Source: Haloarchaeobius sp. HME9146
GTDB lineage: Archaea > Halobacteriota > Halobacteria > Halobacteriales > Natrialbaceae
Length of the DNA stretch: 64,000 bases
NCBI RefSeq assembly: GCF_025399835.1
Contig: NZ_JAODVR010000001.1
Span: 992,001-1,056,000 of the forward strand
Direction: 5' to 3'
Part shown: piece after piece, positions 34,735 through 42,960 of the stretch
How the letters are laid out: each line of letters starts with the position of its first letter
Numbering within the stretch: the first letter of the stretch is position 1
Notes under the pieces: model-generated
What the model was told of the DNA's origin: nothing
Database searches by the model: none
Seen by the model: only the letters and a program-made list of their open reading frames with translations
Made by a program: the position numbers and the translations under genes

Positions 34735-34888
34735 ATGACCTCCAGTACGGATTCCTCATCGCGGGTCAACGAAGAAGCCCGCCGACTGTACGAGCGGTAT
34801 CAGGCGGCCGAGAGCGAGGAGGAACGTCACGCGATTCTCCTCGAGAGGAGGGGAACTCGATGGAGATCATCAATTGGACTGTATTTAG
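34735..34888 (+). pseudogene. Frameshifted second copy of the 56-codon gene
   Basis: The first 37 codons (MTSSTDSSSRVNEEARRLYE, RYQAAESEEERHAILLE) match the intact gene at 31916. Near 34845-34851 one extra base in a G-rich run moves the frame; correcting it restores ERGELDG and a stop at 34886-34888. The tail overlaps the fragment at 34874-34950. Confidence 0.65.
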
Positions 34889-34950
34889 GTAGTCCTCAAT
34901 TGGCCCGAGTGAGACCCAATCAAGCGCAGTATGACGATTCACCAGAGCAT
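34874..34950 (-). pseudogene. Gene tail fragment containing DWVSLGPIEDYLN (copy B)
   Basis: On the minus strand this stretch reads ALVNRHTALDWVSLGPIEDY and then LNTVQ. It matches copy A at 33129-33245 in protein and DNA sequence over about 50 bp. It is a remnant without start or stop. Confidence 0.4.
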
Positions 34951-35012
34951 TTAAATAGAATGTAAATAACCGGAATATTCATTCCACCTGCAAAGAAGTA
35001 TTATTATGCCCA

Positions 35013-35351
35013 ATGGAATTCCAGATTGATGGTGAAATACTCCGCATTAATGATTCACAAATCTCTCTACGTGGAGAAATCAAAGAAGTCCTCACGGCGG
35101 GAAACGTGGCAGTAGTTCTGCTCAAGGTCCCGGAAGCTGAAATTGATAACAGGAACGTTCTGGGAATCAACTCTTCTGGTGATCAGATATGGGAGATTGA
35201 CCCTGTTGCATCAGCCTCTGAAGAAGATGCTCCTTTCATAGATCTCGTTGAGAGAGAAGGAGAAATATGGGCCCTCAATTGGCGTGGTGACGAATGGTGT
35301 ATCTCACCTGAGACCGGGGAGATTAAGGAAAAAAACTTCCGGCGCTTCTAA
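35013..35351 (+). CDS. Probable cognate immunity protein of the toxin
   Basis: This 112-residue AT-rich gene starts MEFQIDGEILRINDSQISLR. The central and C-terminal part NVLGINSSGDQIWEIDP, EIWALNWRGDEWCISPETGE, IKEKNFRRF follows a pattern (NV.....G..IW.I....-..A..W.G....I...TG.I....F) that I recall from many small proteins adjacent to bacterial Rhs/CdiA/LXG-type toxins. It has no signal, so it would act in the cytosol. Its stop directly abuts the toxin gene's stop on the opposite strand, which is unusual, since immunity genes normally follow their toxin on the same strand. Confidence 0.65.
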   Translation: MEFQIDGEILRINDSQISLRGEIKEVLTAGNVAVVLLKVPEAEIDNRNVLGINSSGDQIWEIDPVASASEEDAPFIDLVEREGEIWALNWRGDEWCISPETGEIKEKNFRRF

Positions 35352-38300
35352 TTAAGGGATTGATATAGCGTTCCAGTTACCCTGAGACAGACTCTGTGCC
35401 TTCTTTTGCACGATTATGTTTTCTTCATCGTCTATTCTCCGTTTATTTTCGAACTTCTCTTCTGGGATTCTTTCACCTAATTGGAATTGGGTAGCTCCCT
35501 GTTCACCCCCGAAGTTTGCCTTAACATCACCTAATCTCACTTGGGTCCCCTCTGGAACGGTTACATCTGACACGTAAGTAGGTGCCTCTGGGAGGGAGAA
35601 TTTGGACTGGATTTCTTCAGCAGACAGTCCTTGAATTGATTCTTCATTCATCATCCATGCTCTAGCCTGATTATCTTCACCGTGTACTCTCACAAACTGC
35701 CGCTGTTGTCTGGTGTTGAACTCGACAACGATTGACCCGGGAGTATACGGATCTGCATAATCTGCAGGGAATTCCTTAGAATTCACCTCTGTCGCGGTCC
35801 TAAACTCAGTAATGCTTTCTTTGTCCAGATTGGCCTCAATCCGGTCGAACGCCCTGTCCACAGCAGAAGGCCCAATATCCGGTGAAGAGACAGTTTTCAT
35901 CAGACCTACACCTGCATCTGTCTCTTCAAGCGTCTCAACGAAGCGCCGACGGTTACTTGAATCAAGATTTCCGAACGTATCGGTCAGCCCCTCAATATCT
36001 TCTGCGTTCAAGTTGTTGTTTCGCTTGTAGGACCGTGCAACACGTCGCGTGAATCCATCTCGGAACTCAGTGAACTCCGAGTAGACGCTATCCGGAAGGT
36101 CATCGGAGAGCGCAGCGAATCCTTCGAAGACATCGAAATCACATCCGCCTCTATTCGGGACCGACTGGATTCGCGCACCAGACGCCAGAACGCCCCTACA
36201 GGCTACCTGGGAGGCGGCCTCGATGCCGTCGCGATCCATTTTCCGTAGGTCGTCAGCCACATCGTCGTCGGACCGCCTGAGCAGCCGACTGACCCGCTCT
36301 TTCGCAGTGTCCGACAGCCGGTTCAGTTTCCCCCCGACCGTCTTCGCGCCCTGAGTGACGCGCCACTGCTTGCCGACGGTCTGCACCGAGTCGAGCATCC
36401 CGTGCATCGTATCTGAGTCGATGCCAGTCCGTCTGGAGACACCACTCGCTAACCGATAGCCGGTCTTCGCCGCAGGTCCGGTGATGTACTTCGCTTTCGC
36501 ACCGGCCTTGGCCTTCTGAGCTTTCCGGTAGTAGCTCAGTGCCTTCGCGACCTTCGGCTTCGACGCCGCTTCCTGAACCTTGTCCAGCTTCTTGAACTTC
36601 GTCGCCGCACCACTTCCACCGGCAGCAGACAGCGCGACTTCGAAGGTGGCGACACCCGCGTAGTAGCCCTTCTCGAAGGCTTTGTAGTTCGATTCGTGTT
36701 TGACCTGCTGAGCCTGCGGGTCGTAGTAGGGGTTGGTGACCCGCATCTCCTGCTGGTACTGCTGGACCATCGCCCCGGGCAATTTCTCAGCGTTCTCGAC
36801 GAGCGCGACGTACTGTTTGTAGTCGGCTGCCTGTTCGACGTACCCGACCGGGTCCGTCATCGCTTTCCGGATGGTCTCACCCATCCCACCGGCACTCTTT
36901 GAGACACCAGAGACGTAGCCGAGCCCAGCGGCTTCCTCCGGACTCAGGTCGTTCAGGACTTCCAGTTCCTCACCGGCCTGGATGTAGAAGTTCGAACTGG
37001 AGAACCCAGTCACCGTCTTCTGATTGCCGTGGTTGTCGGCGACGGTCAGTCGGAGCTTGTTCGTCTGGAGTCCGGTCAACAGTGCCTTGTCGAGACCGAC
37101 GACGACGACCTCGGAGATGAGGGGTTCCTCAAGGTCGGAGTAGACGAGCGATTCGACTCGCTTCTTGCCATCGAGTTTGACGGTGTAGTTGCGTTCACCG
37201 CTGGGGTCGTTGACGCGGGCTTCGATGAGGTACTGGCCTTCGACACCGTTCTTGCCGCCCCAGCCTTCGCTGTAGATGACGTTATTGTAGTTCGAGCGCA
37301 CCACCCGAATCTCCGGCGGGGTGATGTCGAACATCGTGGGGTCCTCGTTGACTTCGAGTTCCCGAGCGTCAGGGATGCTGTCACCGTCGGAGTCAGTGCC
37401 ACTTGGGTCGGTGCCGAGCTCGAATTCTTGCTCGTCGGAGAGGGTGTCGTCGTCGGAGTCGCGGTCGTACGGGTCGCTCCTGACGGTCGGGTTCGAGACG
37501 AACTGGCCCGCGTTCGTATCGGGGTCAGCCGTGGCTTTCTGGAACGATTGCGCGTCCGAGTGGGTCGCGATGAGGTCGACCTCCCAGCCGTCGACTTCCA
37601 TCTCGTCGCCGATGGTGTCACCGTCAGTGTCGGGGTCGGCCGGGTTCGAGTGAAGCTCCTCGATCCAGAGGAACGAGCTGTACTCGGTTTCGACCTCTTC
37701 GAGCGAGATCTCTTCGTCATCGCGAAGACCGTCACCGTCAGTGTCCGCACTGTAAGGGTCGAGCCGGACCTGTGAGGCGTCGCCTTTGGGCAGAAGCCAG
37801 TGACGACGTTCGTAGGAGTCCGGGATGGTGTCGCCGTCGGCGTCACCGAACGCCCGGATGTGGCTCATCTCGACCGTGGCGTTGTTCACGGTCGTGACGT
37901 TGACAGTAATCTCCTCGCCGGCGAAGTAGGTCACCCAGAACTGATGGTCGTCCTCGTTCATCTCCGAGAGGTCCTCGGTGAAGCGCAGGTCGTCCTTCAC
38001 GAACGTGATGTTCGCCCGGGAACGCTCGTCAGGAATCTCGACGATGATGTCCGTCTCCAGGTAGGACGCTTTCGAGTCCGGAATCTCGACTTCGAACGAG
38101 GTCGTAGTTATCTCGACCGGGGGGCTGCAGGGCTCTTCCGTGCCGGGGTCGGTTTCGTTGTCCCCCGAACTGGAATCGTCCCCGGTCCCGCCACCGTTCT
38201 CTGGGTCGTTGATGTAGTCGAGGGTGCCGAGCGTGCTCTCACAGGTTTCATTGGTTTCCCCGCCAGTTTCACCACCAGTTTCGCCGTCACAGTCGGTGTC

Positions 38301-41300
38301 GCCACCGTAGCCGGGATCATTGATGTTGTCGAGCGTGCCAAGCGAACTCTCGCAGGTTTCGTTGGTCCCGTCGTCCGTCTCATCGTCACAGTCGGTGTCG
38401 CCACCGTAGCCGGGGTCGTTGATGTAGTCGAGGCTGCTGTACGTCTCCTCACAGCCACCATCGGTGGAGCCGTCGTCGGTGCCGCCGTCGGTACCATCAT
38501 CGCTGCCATCGTCGCTGTCACAGTCGGTATCGCCACCGGTGCCGGGGTCGTTGATGTAATCGAGGATACTGTACGTTCCATCACAGCCGCCATCGTCGGT
38601 ACCGCCGTCAGTGCTGCCGTCGTCGGTACCGCCGTCAGTGCTGCCGTCGTCGGTACCGCCGTCAGTGCTGCCGTCGTCGGTACCGCCGTCAGTGCTGCCA
38701 TCGTCGGTACCGCCGTCAGTGCTGCCGTCATCGGTACCGCCATCAGTGCCGTCGTCGGTACCACCATCAGTGCCGTCGTCGGTACCACCATCAGTGCCGT
38801 CGTCGGTACCACCATCAGTGCCGTCGTCGGTGCCGTCATCGGTGCCGTCGTCTCCGCCGCCGCCACCACCACAGGTGCTGGGGCAGATGATCAGTTGTGT
38901 CGTCAGGTTCTCCGAATCGTCCGTGAGTTCGTCGGACTCGAGAGATTTGGTCGGTTCGTCGATGCCCGGTTCTCTCGTCGGCCCGCTGGTTTTGATCGAG
39001 CTTCCGTCTTCCGTGGGTGTGCTGGCACCAACGACAATCGTCGAGCCACTCGTTCCACACTCACCGTCGCAAGTGAGGTTCGCATCCCTGCTGTTGAAAT
39101 CGACCGCTCTCTTGCCTTCGTTGGTCAGTGCCTTCTCCCAGGCGCTCGTGTCGATGACTGCGAAGTAGCCGTCCGAGTCGACGGTCGCTGACAGCGACCC
39201 GTTCTCTGCATCGGTCTTCGTCGGAACCCGATGCCATCTATCGGCACCAGACCCGTTCCAGGTGTAGATCGCGAGTGATTTCCCGGCAGTATCGAGGGTA
39301 CTCTGCTCGACGGGTATCGCGATTTCTAACCCGTCAACCTCACCTTGTTTCTGAATCTGGACGGTCTCGCTCGCGGTGACGTTCGTCCCCTCGTGGAACG
39401 ATGGCTCAGTCTCGACACTCGGTGCGTCCGGGACTTCCCCCTCAGCAGCGACTGTCACCGAGACGCCGCTCTCGTTGTCGGTCCTCGAGGACGAGAACGT
39501 CTCGTTGCCGTCGAGCACACCGTCGCCGTCAGTGTCGGCGACGAGCGGGTCCGTCCCTGCATTCAGTTCTTCAGCATCGTCTAGTCCATCGGAGTCTGTG
39601 TCGACAGCAAGCGGATCGGTCCCGTACTCTTCGACCTCTGCACCGTCGAGCAGGCCGTCGGTGTCGGTGTCGTTCACAAGGGGCTCCGTCCCGATTTCGA
39701 CCTCCCGAGTCGTGGTGAGGTTGTCCGAATCGAAGTCGTCCAGCGCGTCGTTTACGCCGTCACCGTCCGTGTCGGCACGAACTGCCGACAGCCCGTGCGT
39801 CGCAATCTCGTACTCGTCGGTGAGGTTGTCGCCGTCGGTGTCGACGACGAACGGGTCGGTACCGAGGAACTGCTCGCGGAACGTCGTGACGTTGTCGCCG
39901 TCGAAGTCCTCGGCACCGTCGATGAGGCCGTTCTCGCTCTCGTCCACGTCGGTCCGTGCGGAGTCACTGTTGTTGTCCAGCGGGTCCGTCTCGGCGGTGT
40001 TCAGCTCGAAGCCATCGCCGAGGCCGTCACCGTCGGTGTCACGCACCAGCGGGTCGGTCCCGTTCTGTTGCTCTTCGAGGTTCGACAGGCCGTCACCATC
40101 GAGGTCTTCCTCAGCGTCGGTGAGGTTGTTCGCGGACTCGTTCAGCCCGGTCGCCGTGGAGTTCGAGTTCACCGCAAGCGGCGACGTCTTCGTCTGGTTG
40201 ACCTCGAACGCGTCGGTCAGGCCGTCGTCGTCGGTGTCCGGGTCGACCGGACTCGTCCCAACTTGCTGCTCGGCGAGGTTCCGGAGCGTATCCCCGTCGG
40301 GGTCCTCGTAGGTGTCGTTCAGCCCGTCACCATCGGAATCCACCGCCAGTGGCGACGTGAGATTGTAGTTCACCTCGAAGCCGTCCAGCAGTTGGTCGTT
40401 GTCGGTGTCGGGGTCGAACGGTTTCGTCCCCAGTTCAGCCTCGATGGATGTAATCAGTGCGTCCTTGTCGAAGTCCTCGCTCCCGTCGATGACCGCGTTC
40501 CCGCTCTCGTCAGGCACGGTCCGGTTGGAGTCGGAGTCCGGCACCAGCGGGTCCGTCTCGGTCGTATTGACTTCGTAGCCGTCGGTCAGGTTGTCGGCGT
40601 CGGTGTCGGCGACGAACGGGTGCGTGCCGTAGAACTGCTCGTCCAGATGAATCAGTCCGTCAGCATCCGTGTCTTCGACGCTGTCGTTCTCGCCGTCCGA
40701 ATCCGTGTCCGAAGCCAGCGGGTCGATGCGGTCGTCGTACTCGATCTCGAAGGCGTCGGTCAGGCGGTCGTCGTCGGTGTCTGGGTCGAACGGGTCCGTG
40801 CCAACCGTGGCTTCGAGCGCGTTGACGACGCTGTCGGTGTCGAAGTCCTCCTGGCCGTCGTCGGTCCCGTCGTTGGCCTCGTCGACGTCGGTCAGCGGCG
40901 TGTCACTGTCGGCGTCGACGGGGCTCGTCTCGGTGGTGTAGTACTCGTAGTCGTCGGTCAGGTTGTCGCCGTCCGTGTCCGCGTCGACGGGACTCGTACC
41001 GAGTTCCTGTTCGAGGAGGTTCTGGAGCGTGTCGTTGTCGTGGTCCTCTTTGGCGTCGCCGACGCCGTCACCGTCGGTGTCTGCGACGGTCCCGTCGATG
41101 GGGTCGTAGGCGACTTCGAACGGGTCGAGCAGCTTGTCGTCGTCGGTGTCTTCGTCGAACGGGTCCGTGCCGTGTTTGGCCTCGACGTGGTTCGCGAGGG
41201 TGTCGTTCTCGAAGTCCTCGTTCCCGTCGATGACGCCGTTGTCCGAGAAGTTCTGGCCGACGAGCGGCGTGTCGCTGTCCTCGTCGAGCGGCGCGGTCTC

Positions 41301-42926
41301 CGTGATGTCGACCTCGTAGCCGTCTTCGAGCAGGTCGTCGTCGGTGTCGACGTCCAGGAGGTCGGTGCCGTGGGTCTGCTCGCGCACGTTGATGAGCGCG
41401 TCACCGTCGAGGTCCTCCTCGGCGTCACTGACGCCGTCATCGTCGGTGTCGGGGTCGTGGGGGCTGATGCCGTCGGTCTCGAATTCGAGGCCGTCGAGCA
41501 GGCGGTCGTCGTCGGTGTCCGGGTCGAGGGGGTCGAGGTCGTGTTCGCGTTCGGTGACCGAGACCAGGCCGTCCTGGTCGAAGTCCTCCAGGCCGTCGAG
41601 CGTCCCGTTTCCAGCCTCGTCGCGGTCGGTGGCCGTCGAGTCGCTGTCGGGGTTCAGCGGGTCGGTCTTCGTGGAATCGCGCTCGTAGTAGTCCGGGAGG
41701 CCGTCGCCGTCGAGTTTGAGCACTTCGAAGCCGACCTGGGGCGCGTCGCCGACCGGAGTATACGTGACTGTCTCCGGTTCGGTGTCTTCATCCTCGGTGC
41801 CGCTGGACTGGGCCGAGGTCTTGCCCTTGTTCTTGCCGTTCTCCTTCCCCTTCGACTTCTTCTTGTCCTTGCCGTTGCCTTTCTTGCCCTGGTTTCCGCC
41901 GTCGGAGTCCTCGTCTTCTGCGGAGCGGGCGGCGGCGTAGGTCCCGTCGACCTGTTTGTCGGCGACGGAGACGTTGATAGTGTTGACTGCTTCCGAGAGC
42001 GTAATCGTGAACTGGAAGGTGCCGTTCGCGGCTGGCGCGGTCGAGGTGTTGAGGGGGACCGTGGTCTGCTGGTCGCCGTTGAGGGTGACGGTGACCTCCG
42101 AGAGCTGGTAGGCCCGCGGGTCCGAGACCGTCCCGATGACAACCTTCTCCATCGAGCCGTTGTGGTAGGGGTCCTCGCGGGTGAGGATGGTGACCTCGGG
42201 CGTGCTGCCAGCGTCGAGTTCGTCGAGTGCTCGCTGGGCGTGCACCCACGCATCACCGAAGGCGCGGATGGCGCGTTCGCGGTATTTCTGGCGCTGTTTG
42301 AACGCGCCCTTCGCGGAGTTCGCCTGCGGTTCCTTCTGGAGTTCGGCGACCCCTTGCTCGTAATCCTGCTTGGCTGCGTCGAGTTGTGCCTGGGCAGCGT
42401 CGAGGCTGGCCTGGGATGCGCCGCGAGCACTCACGCGGTCGAGTGCGCGCTGTGCGTCTTCGATGGCGATATCAGTCGTTTGCTGGTCTGCCTTTGCGAG
42501 GTGCGTGGTGATCTCGTCGACGGTCGCGCGCTGTCCCTTCTTGTGGAACTTGGCGAGGTCGTGGACGATTGCGGCGTCCTGTGAGAAGATGGCGCGAGTA
42601 GAGAGCCGAACCGGGTCGCGATAGGAGGAGAGCGAGGAATCGATGGTGGAGATGGCGTCAGACTTCCGGCGGTCCTGTGCCGGGTTCTTGCTGGAGAGCG
42701 ATTGAAGAGAAGAGCGCGCGAGTTGTTTTCGAACTTTCGCTGGTGTGCCACCTGTGTCGGTGGTCGCGAGTGTGTTCGAATCGAGCTGGTCCGGGCCCTG
42801 TGAGAACTGGGAGGTGTCGAGTGTGGAACCGGGGCTGGCGGGCTGTGCCGATACCACGGGCGCGAATGTTGCAGTAACGATGAGGAGGGATAAGATTACA
42901 GCGTTCAATCCCTTGAAATTGTTCAT
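35352..42926 (-). CDS. Giant secreted polymorphic toxin-like protein with calcium-type repeats
   Basis: This 2524-residue protein starts MNNFKGLNAVILSLLIVTAT, a Sec signal peptide. In order it has an alpha-helical, coiled-coil-prone region (about 140-245), a Lys/Gly-rich stretch (about 340-370), a long array of Asp-rich calcium-type repeats with spacing like DxDxDGxxD (about 400-1150), a beta domain, a Gly/Thr/Asp linker (about 1350-1490) and four Cys-flanked repeats with LDYINDPG (about 1445-1575). A second Asp-rich array (about 1690-1865) and a pre-toxin region (VSGVSKSAGGMGETIRKAMT, GYYAGVATFEVALSAAGG) follow. The C-terminal domain (about 2395-2505: RQFVRVHGEDNQARAWM, YVSDVTVPEGTQVRLGDV, ANFGGEQGATQFQLGERIP) resembles polymorphic toxin tips. 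Confidence 0.75.
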   Translation of the reverse strand: MNNFKGLNAVILSLLIVTATFAPVVSAQPASPGSTLDTSQFSQGPDQLDSNTLATTDTGGTPAKVRKQLARSSLQSLSSKNPAQDRRKSDAISTIDSSLSSYRDPVRLSTRAIFSQDAAIVHDLAKFHKKGQRATVDEITTHLAKADQQTTDIAIEDAQRALDRVSARGASQASLDAAQAQLDAAKQDYEQGVAELQKEPQANSAKGAFKQRQKYRERAIRAFGDAWVHAQRALDELDAGSTPEVTILTREDPYHNGSMEKVVIGTVSDPRAYQLSEVTVTLNGDQQTTVPLNTSTAPAANGTFQFTITLSEAVNTINVSVADKQVDGTYAAARSAEDEDSDGGNQGKKGNGKDKKKSKGKENGKNKGKTSAQSSGTEDEDTEPETVTYTPVGDAPQVGFEVLKLDGDGLPDYYERDSTKTDPLNPDSDSTATDRDEAGNGTLDGLEDFDQDGLVSVTEREHDLDPLDPDTDDDRLLDGLEFETDGISPHDPDTDDDGVSDAEEDLDGDALINVREQTHGTDLLDVDTDDDLLEDGYEVDITETAPLDEDSDTPLVGQNFSDNGVIDGNEDFENDTLANHVEAKHGTDPFDEDTDDDKLLDPFEVAYDPIDGTVADTDGDGVGDAKEDHDNDTLQNLLEQELGTSPVDADTDGDNLTDDYEYYTTETSPVDADSDTPLTDVDEANDGTDDGQEDFDTDSVVNALEATVGTDPFDPDTDDDRLTDAFEIEYDDRIDPLASDTDSDGENDSVEDTDADGLIHLDEQFYGTHPFVADTDADNLTDGYEVNTTETDPLVPDSDSNRTVPDESGNAVIDGSEDFDKDALITSIEAELGTKPFDPDTDNDQLLDGFEVNYNLTSPLAVDSDGDGLNDTYEDPDGDTLRNLAEQQVGTSPVDPDTDDDGLTDAFEVNQTKTSPLAVNSNSTATGLNESANNLTDAEEDLDGDGLSNLEEQQNGTDPLVRDTDGDGLGDGFELNTAETDPLDNNSDSARTDVDESENGLIDGAEDFDGDNVTTFREQFLGTDPFVVDTDGDNLTDEYEIATHGLSAVRADTDGDGVNDALDDFDSDNLTTTREVEIGTEPLVNDTDTDGLLDGAEVEEYGTDPLAVDTDSDGLDDAEELNAGTDPLVADTDGDGVLDGNETFSSSRTDNESGVSVTVAAEGEVPDAPSVETEPSFHEGTNVTASETVQIQKQGEVDGLEIAIPVEQSTLDTAGKSLAIYTWNGSGADRWHRVPTKTDAENGSLSATVDSDGYFAVIDTSAWEKALTNEGKRAVDFNSRDANLTCDGECGTSGSTIVVGASTPTEDGSSIKTSGPTREPGIDEPTKSLESDELTDDSENLTTQLIICPSTCGGGGGGDDGTDDGTDDGTDGGTDDGTDGGTDDGTDGGTDDGTDGGTDDGSTDGGTDDGSTDGGTDDGSTDGGTDDGSTDGGTDDGSTDGGTDDGGCDGTYSILDYINDPGTGGDTDCDSDDGSDDGTDGGTDDGSTDGGCEETYSSLDYINDPGYGGDTDCDDETDDGTNETCESSLGTLDNINDPGYGGDTDCDGETGGETGGETNETCESTLGTLDYINDPENGGGTGDDSSSGDNETDPGTEEPCSPPVEITTTSFEVEIPDSKASYLETDIIVEIPDERSRANITFVKDDLRFTEDLSEMNEDDHQFWVTYFAGEEITVNVTTVNNATVEMSHIRAFGDADGDTIPDSYERRHWLLPKGDASQVRLDPYSADTDGDGLRDDEEISLEEVETEYSSFLWIEELHSNPADPDTDGDTIGDEMEVDGWEVDLIATHSDAQSFQKATADPDTNAGQFVSNPTVRSDPYDRDSDDDTLSDEQEFELGTDPSGTDSDGDSIPDARELEVNEDPTMFDITPPEIRVVRSNYNNVIYSEGWGGKNGVEGQYLIEARVNDPSGERNYTVKLDGKKRVESLVYSDLEEPLISEVVVVGLDKALLTGLQTNKLRLTVADNHGNQKTVTGFSSSNFYIQAGEELEVLNDLSPEEAAGLGYVSGVSKSAGGMGETIRKAMTDPVGYVEQAADYKQYVALVENAEKLPGAMVQQYQQEMRVTNPYYDPQAQQVKHESNYKAFEKGYYAGVATFEVALSAAGGSGAATKFKKLDKVQEAASKPKVAKALSYYRKAQKAKAGAKAKYITGPAAKTGYRLASGVSRRTGIDSDTMHGMLDSVQTVGKQWRVTQGAKTVGGKLNRLSDTAKERVSRLLRRSDDDVADDLRKMDRDGIEAASQVACRGVLASGARIQSVPNRGGCDFDVFEGFAALSDDLPDSVYSEFTEFRDGFTRRVARSYKRNNNLNAEDIEGLTDTFGNLDSSNRRRFVETLEETDAGVGLMKTVSSPDIGPSAVDRAFDRIEANLDKESITEFRTATEVNSKEFPADYADPYTPGSIVVEFNTRQQRQFVRVHGEDNQARAWMMNEESIQGLSAEEIQSKFSLPEAPTYVSDVTVPEGTQVRLGDVKANFGGEQGATQFQLGERIPEEKFENKRRIDDEENIIVQKKAQSLSQGNWNAISIP
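38593..38830 (-). repeat. Tandem coding repeats in the toxin linker
   Basis: About five copies of a 27-bp unit (38593-38733) encode GGTDDGSTD, and about four copies of a 24-bp unit (38755-38830) encode DDGTDGGT. They are in frame and specify a flexible acidic Gly/Thr/Asp linker. Repeat number could vary between strains. This is a coding minisatellite and not a CRISPR array, as there are no unique spacers. Confidence 0.8.
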
Positions 42927-42950
42927 GTTACTGAGACTGTCTTTTCCAGC

Positions 42951-42960
42951 ATAATTTAAT
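42951..42960 (-). promoter_or_regulatory. TATA-like box of the toxin gene
   Basis: Minus-strand ATTAAATTAT lies 25-34 bp upstream of the ATG at 42926, giving a leaderless transcript and supporting that start over a longer upstream frame. The box is strong compared with most in this window. Confidence 0.55.

Noticed and set aside
38590-38840. Regular short repeats that look like a CRISPR array
   Set aside because: Units of 24 and 27 bp are contiguous, with no unique spacers, and are in frame within the giant gene as GGTDDGSTD repeats.
39795-42584. 929-codon frame on the plus strand opposite the giant gene
   Set aside because: It is the complement of Asp-rich repeats in GC-rich DNA, has Val/Gly/Arg-biased low-complexity translation and no family features.
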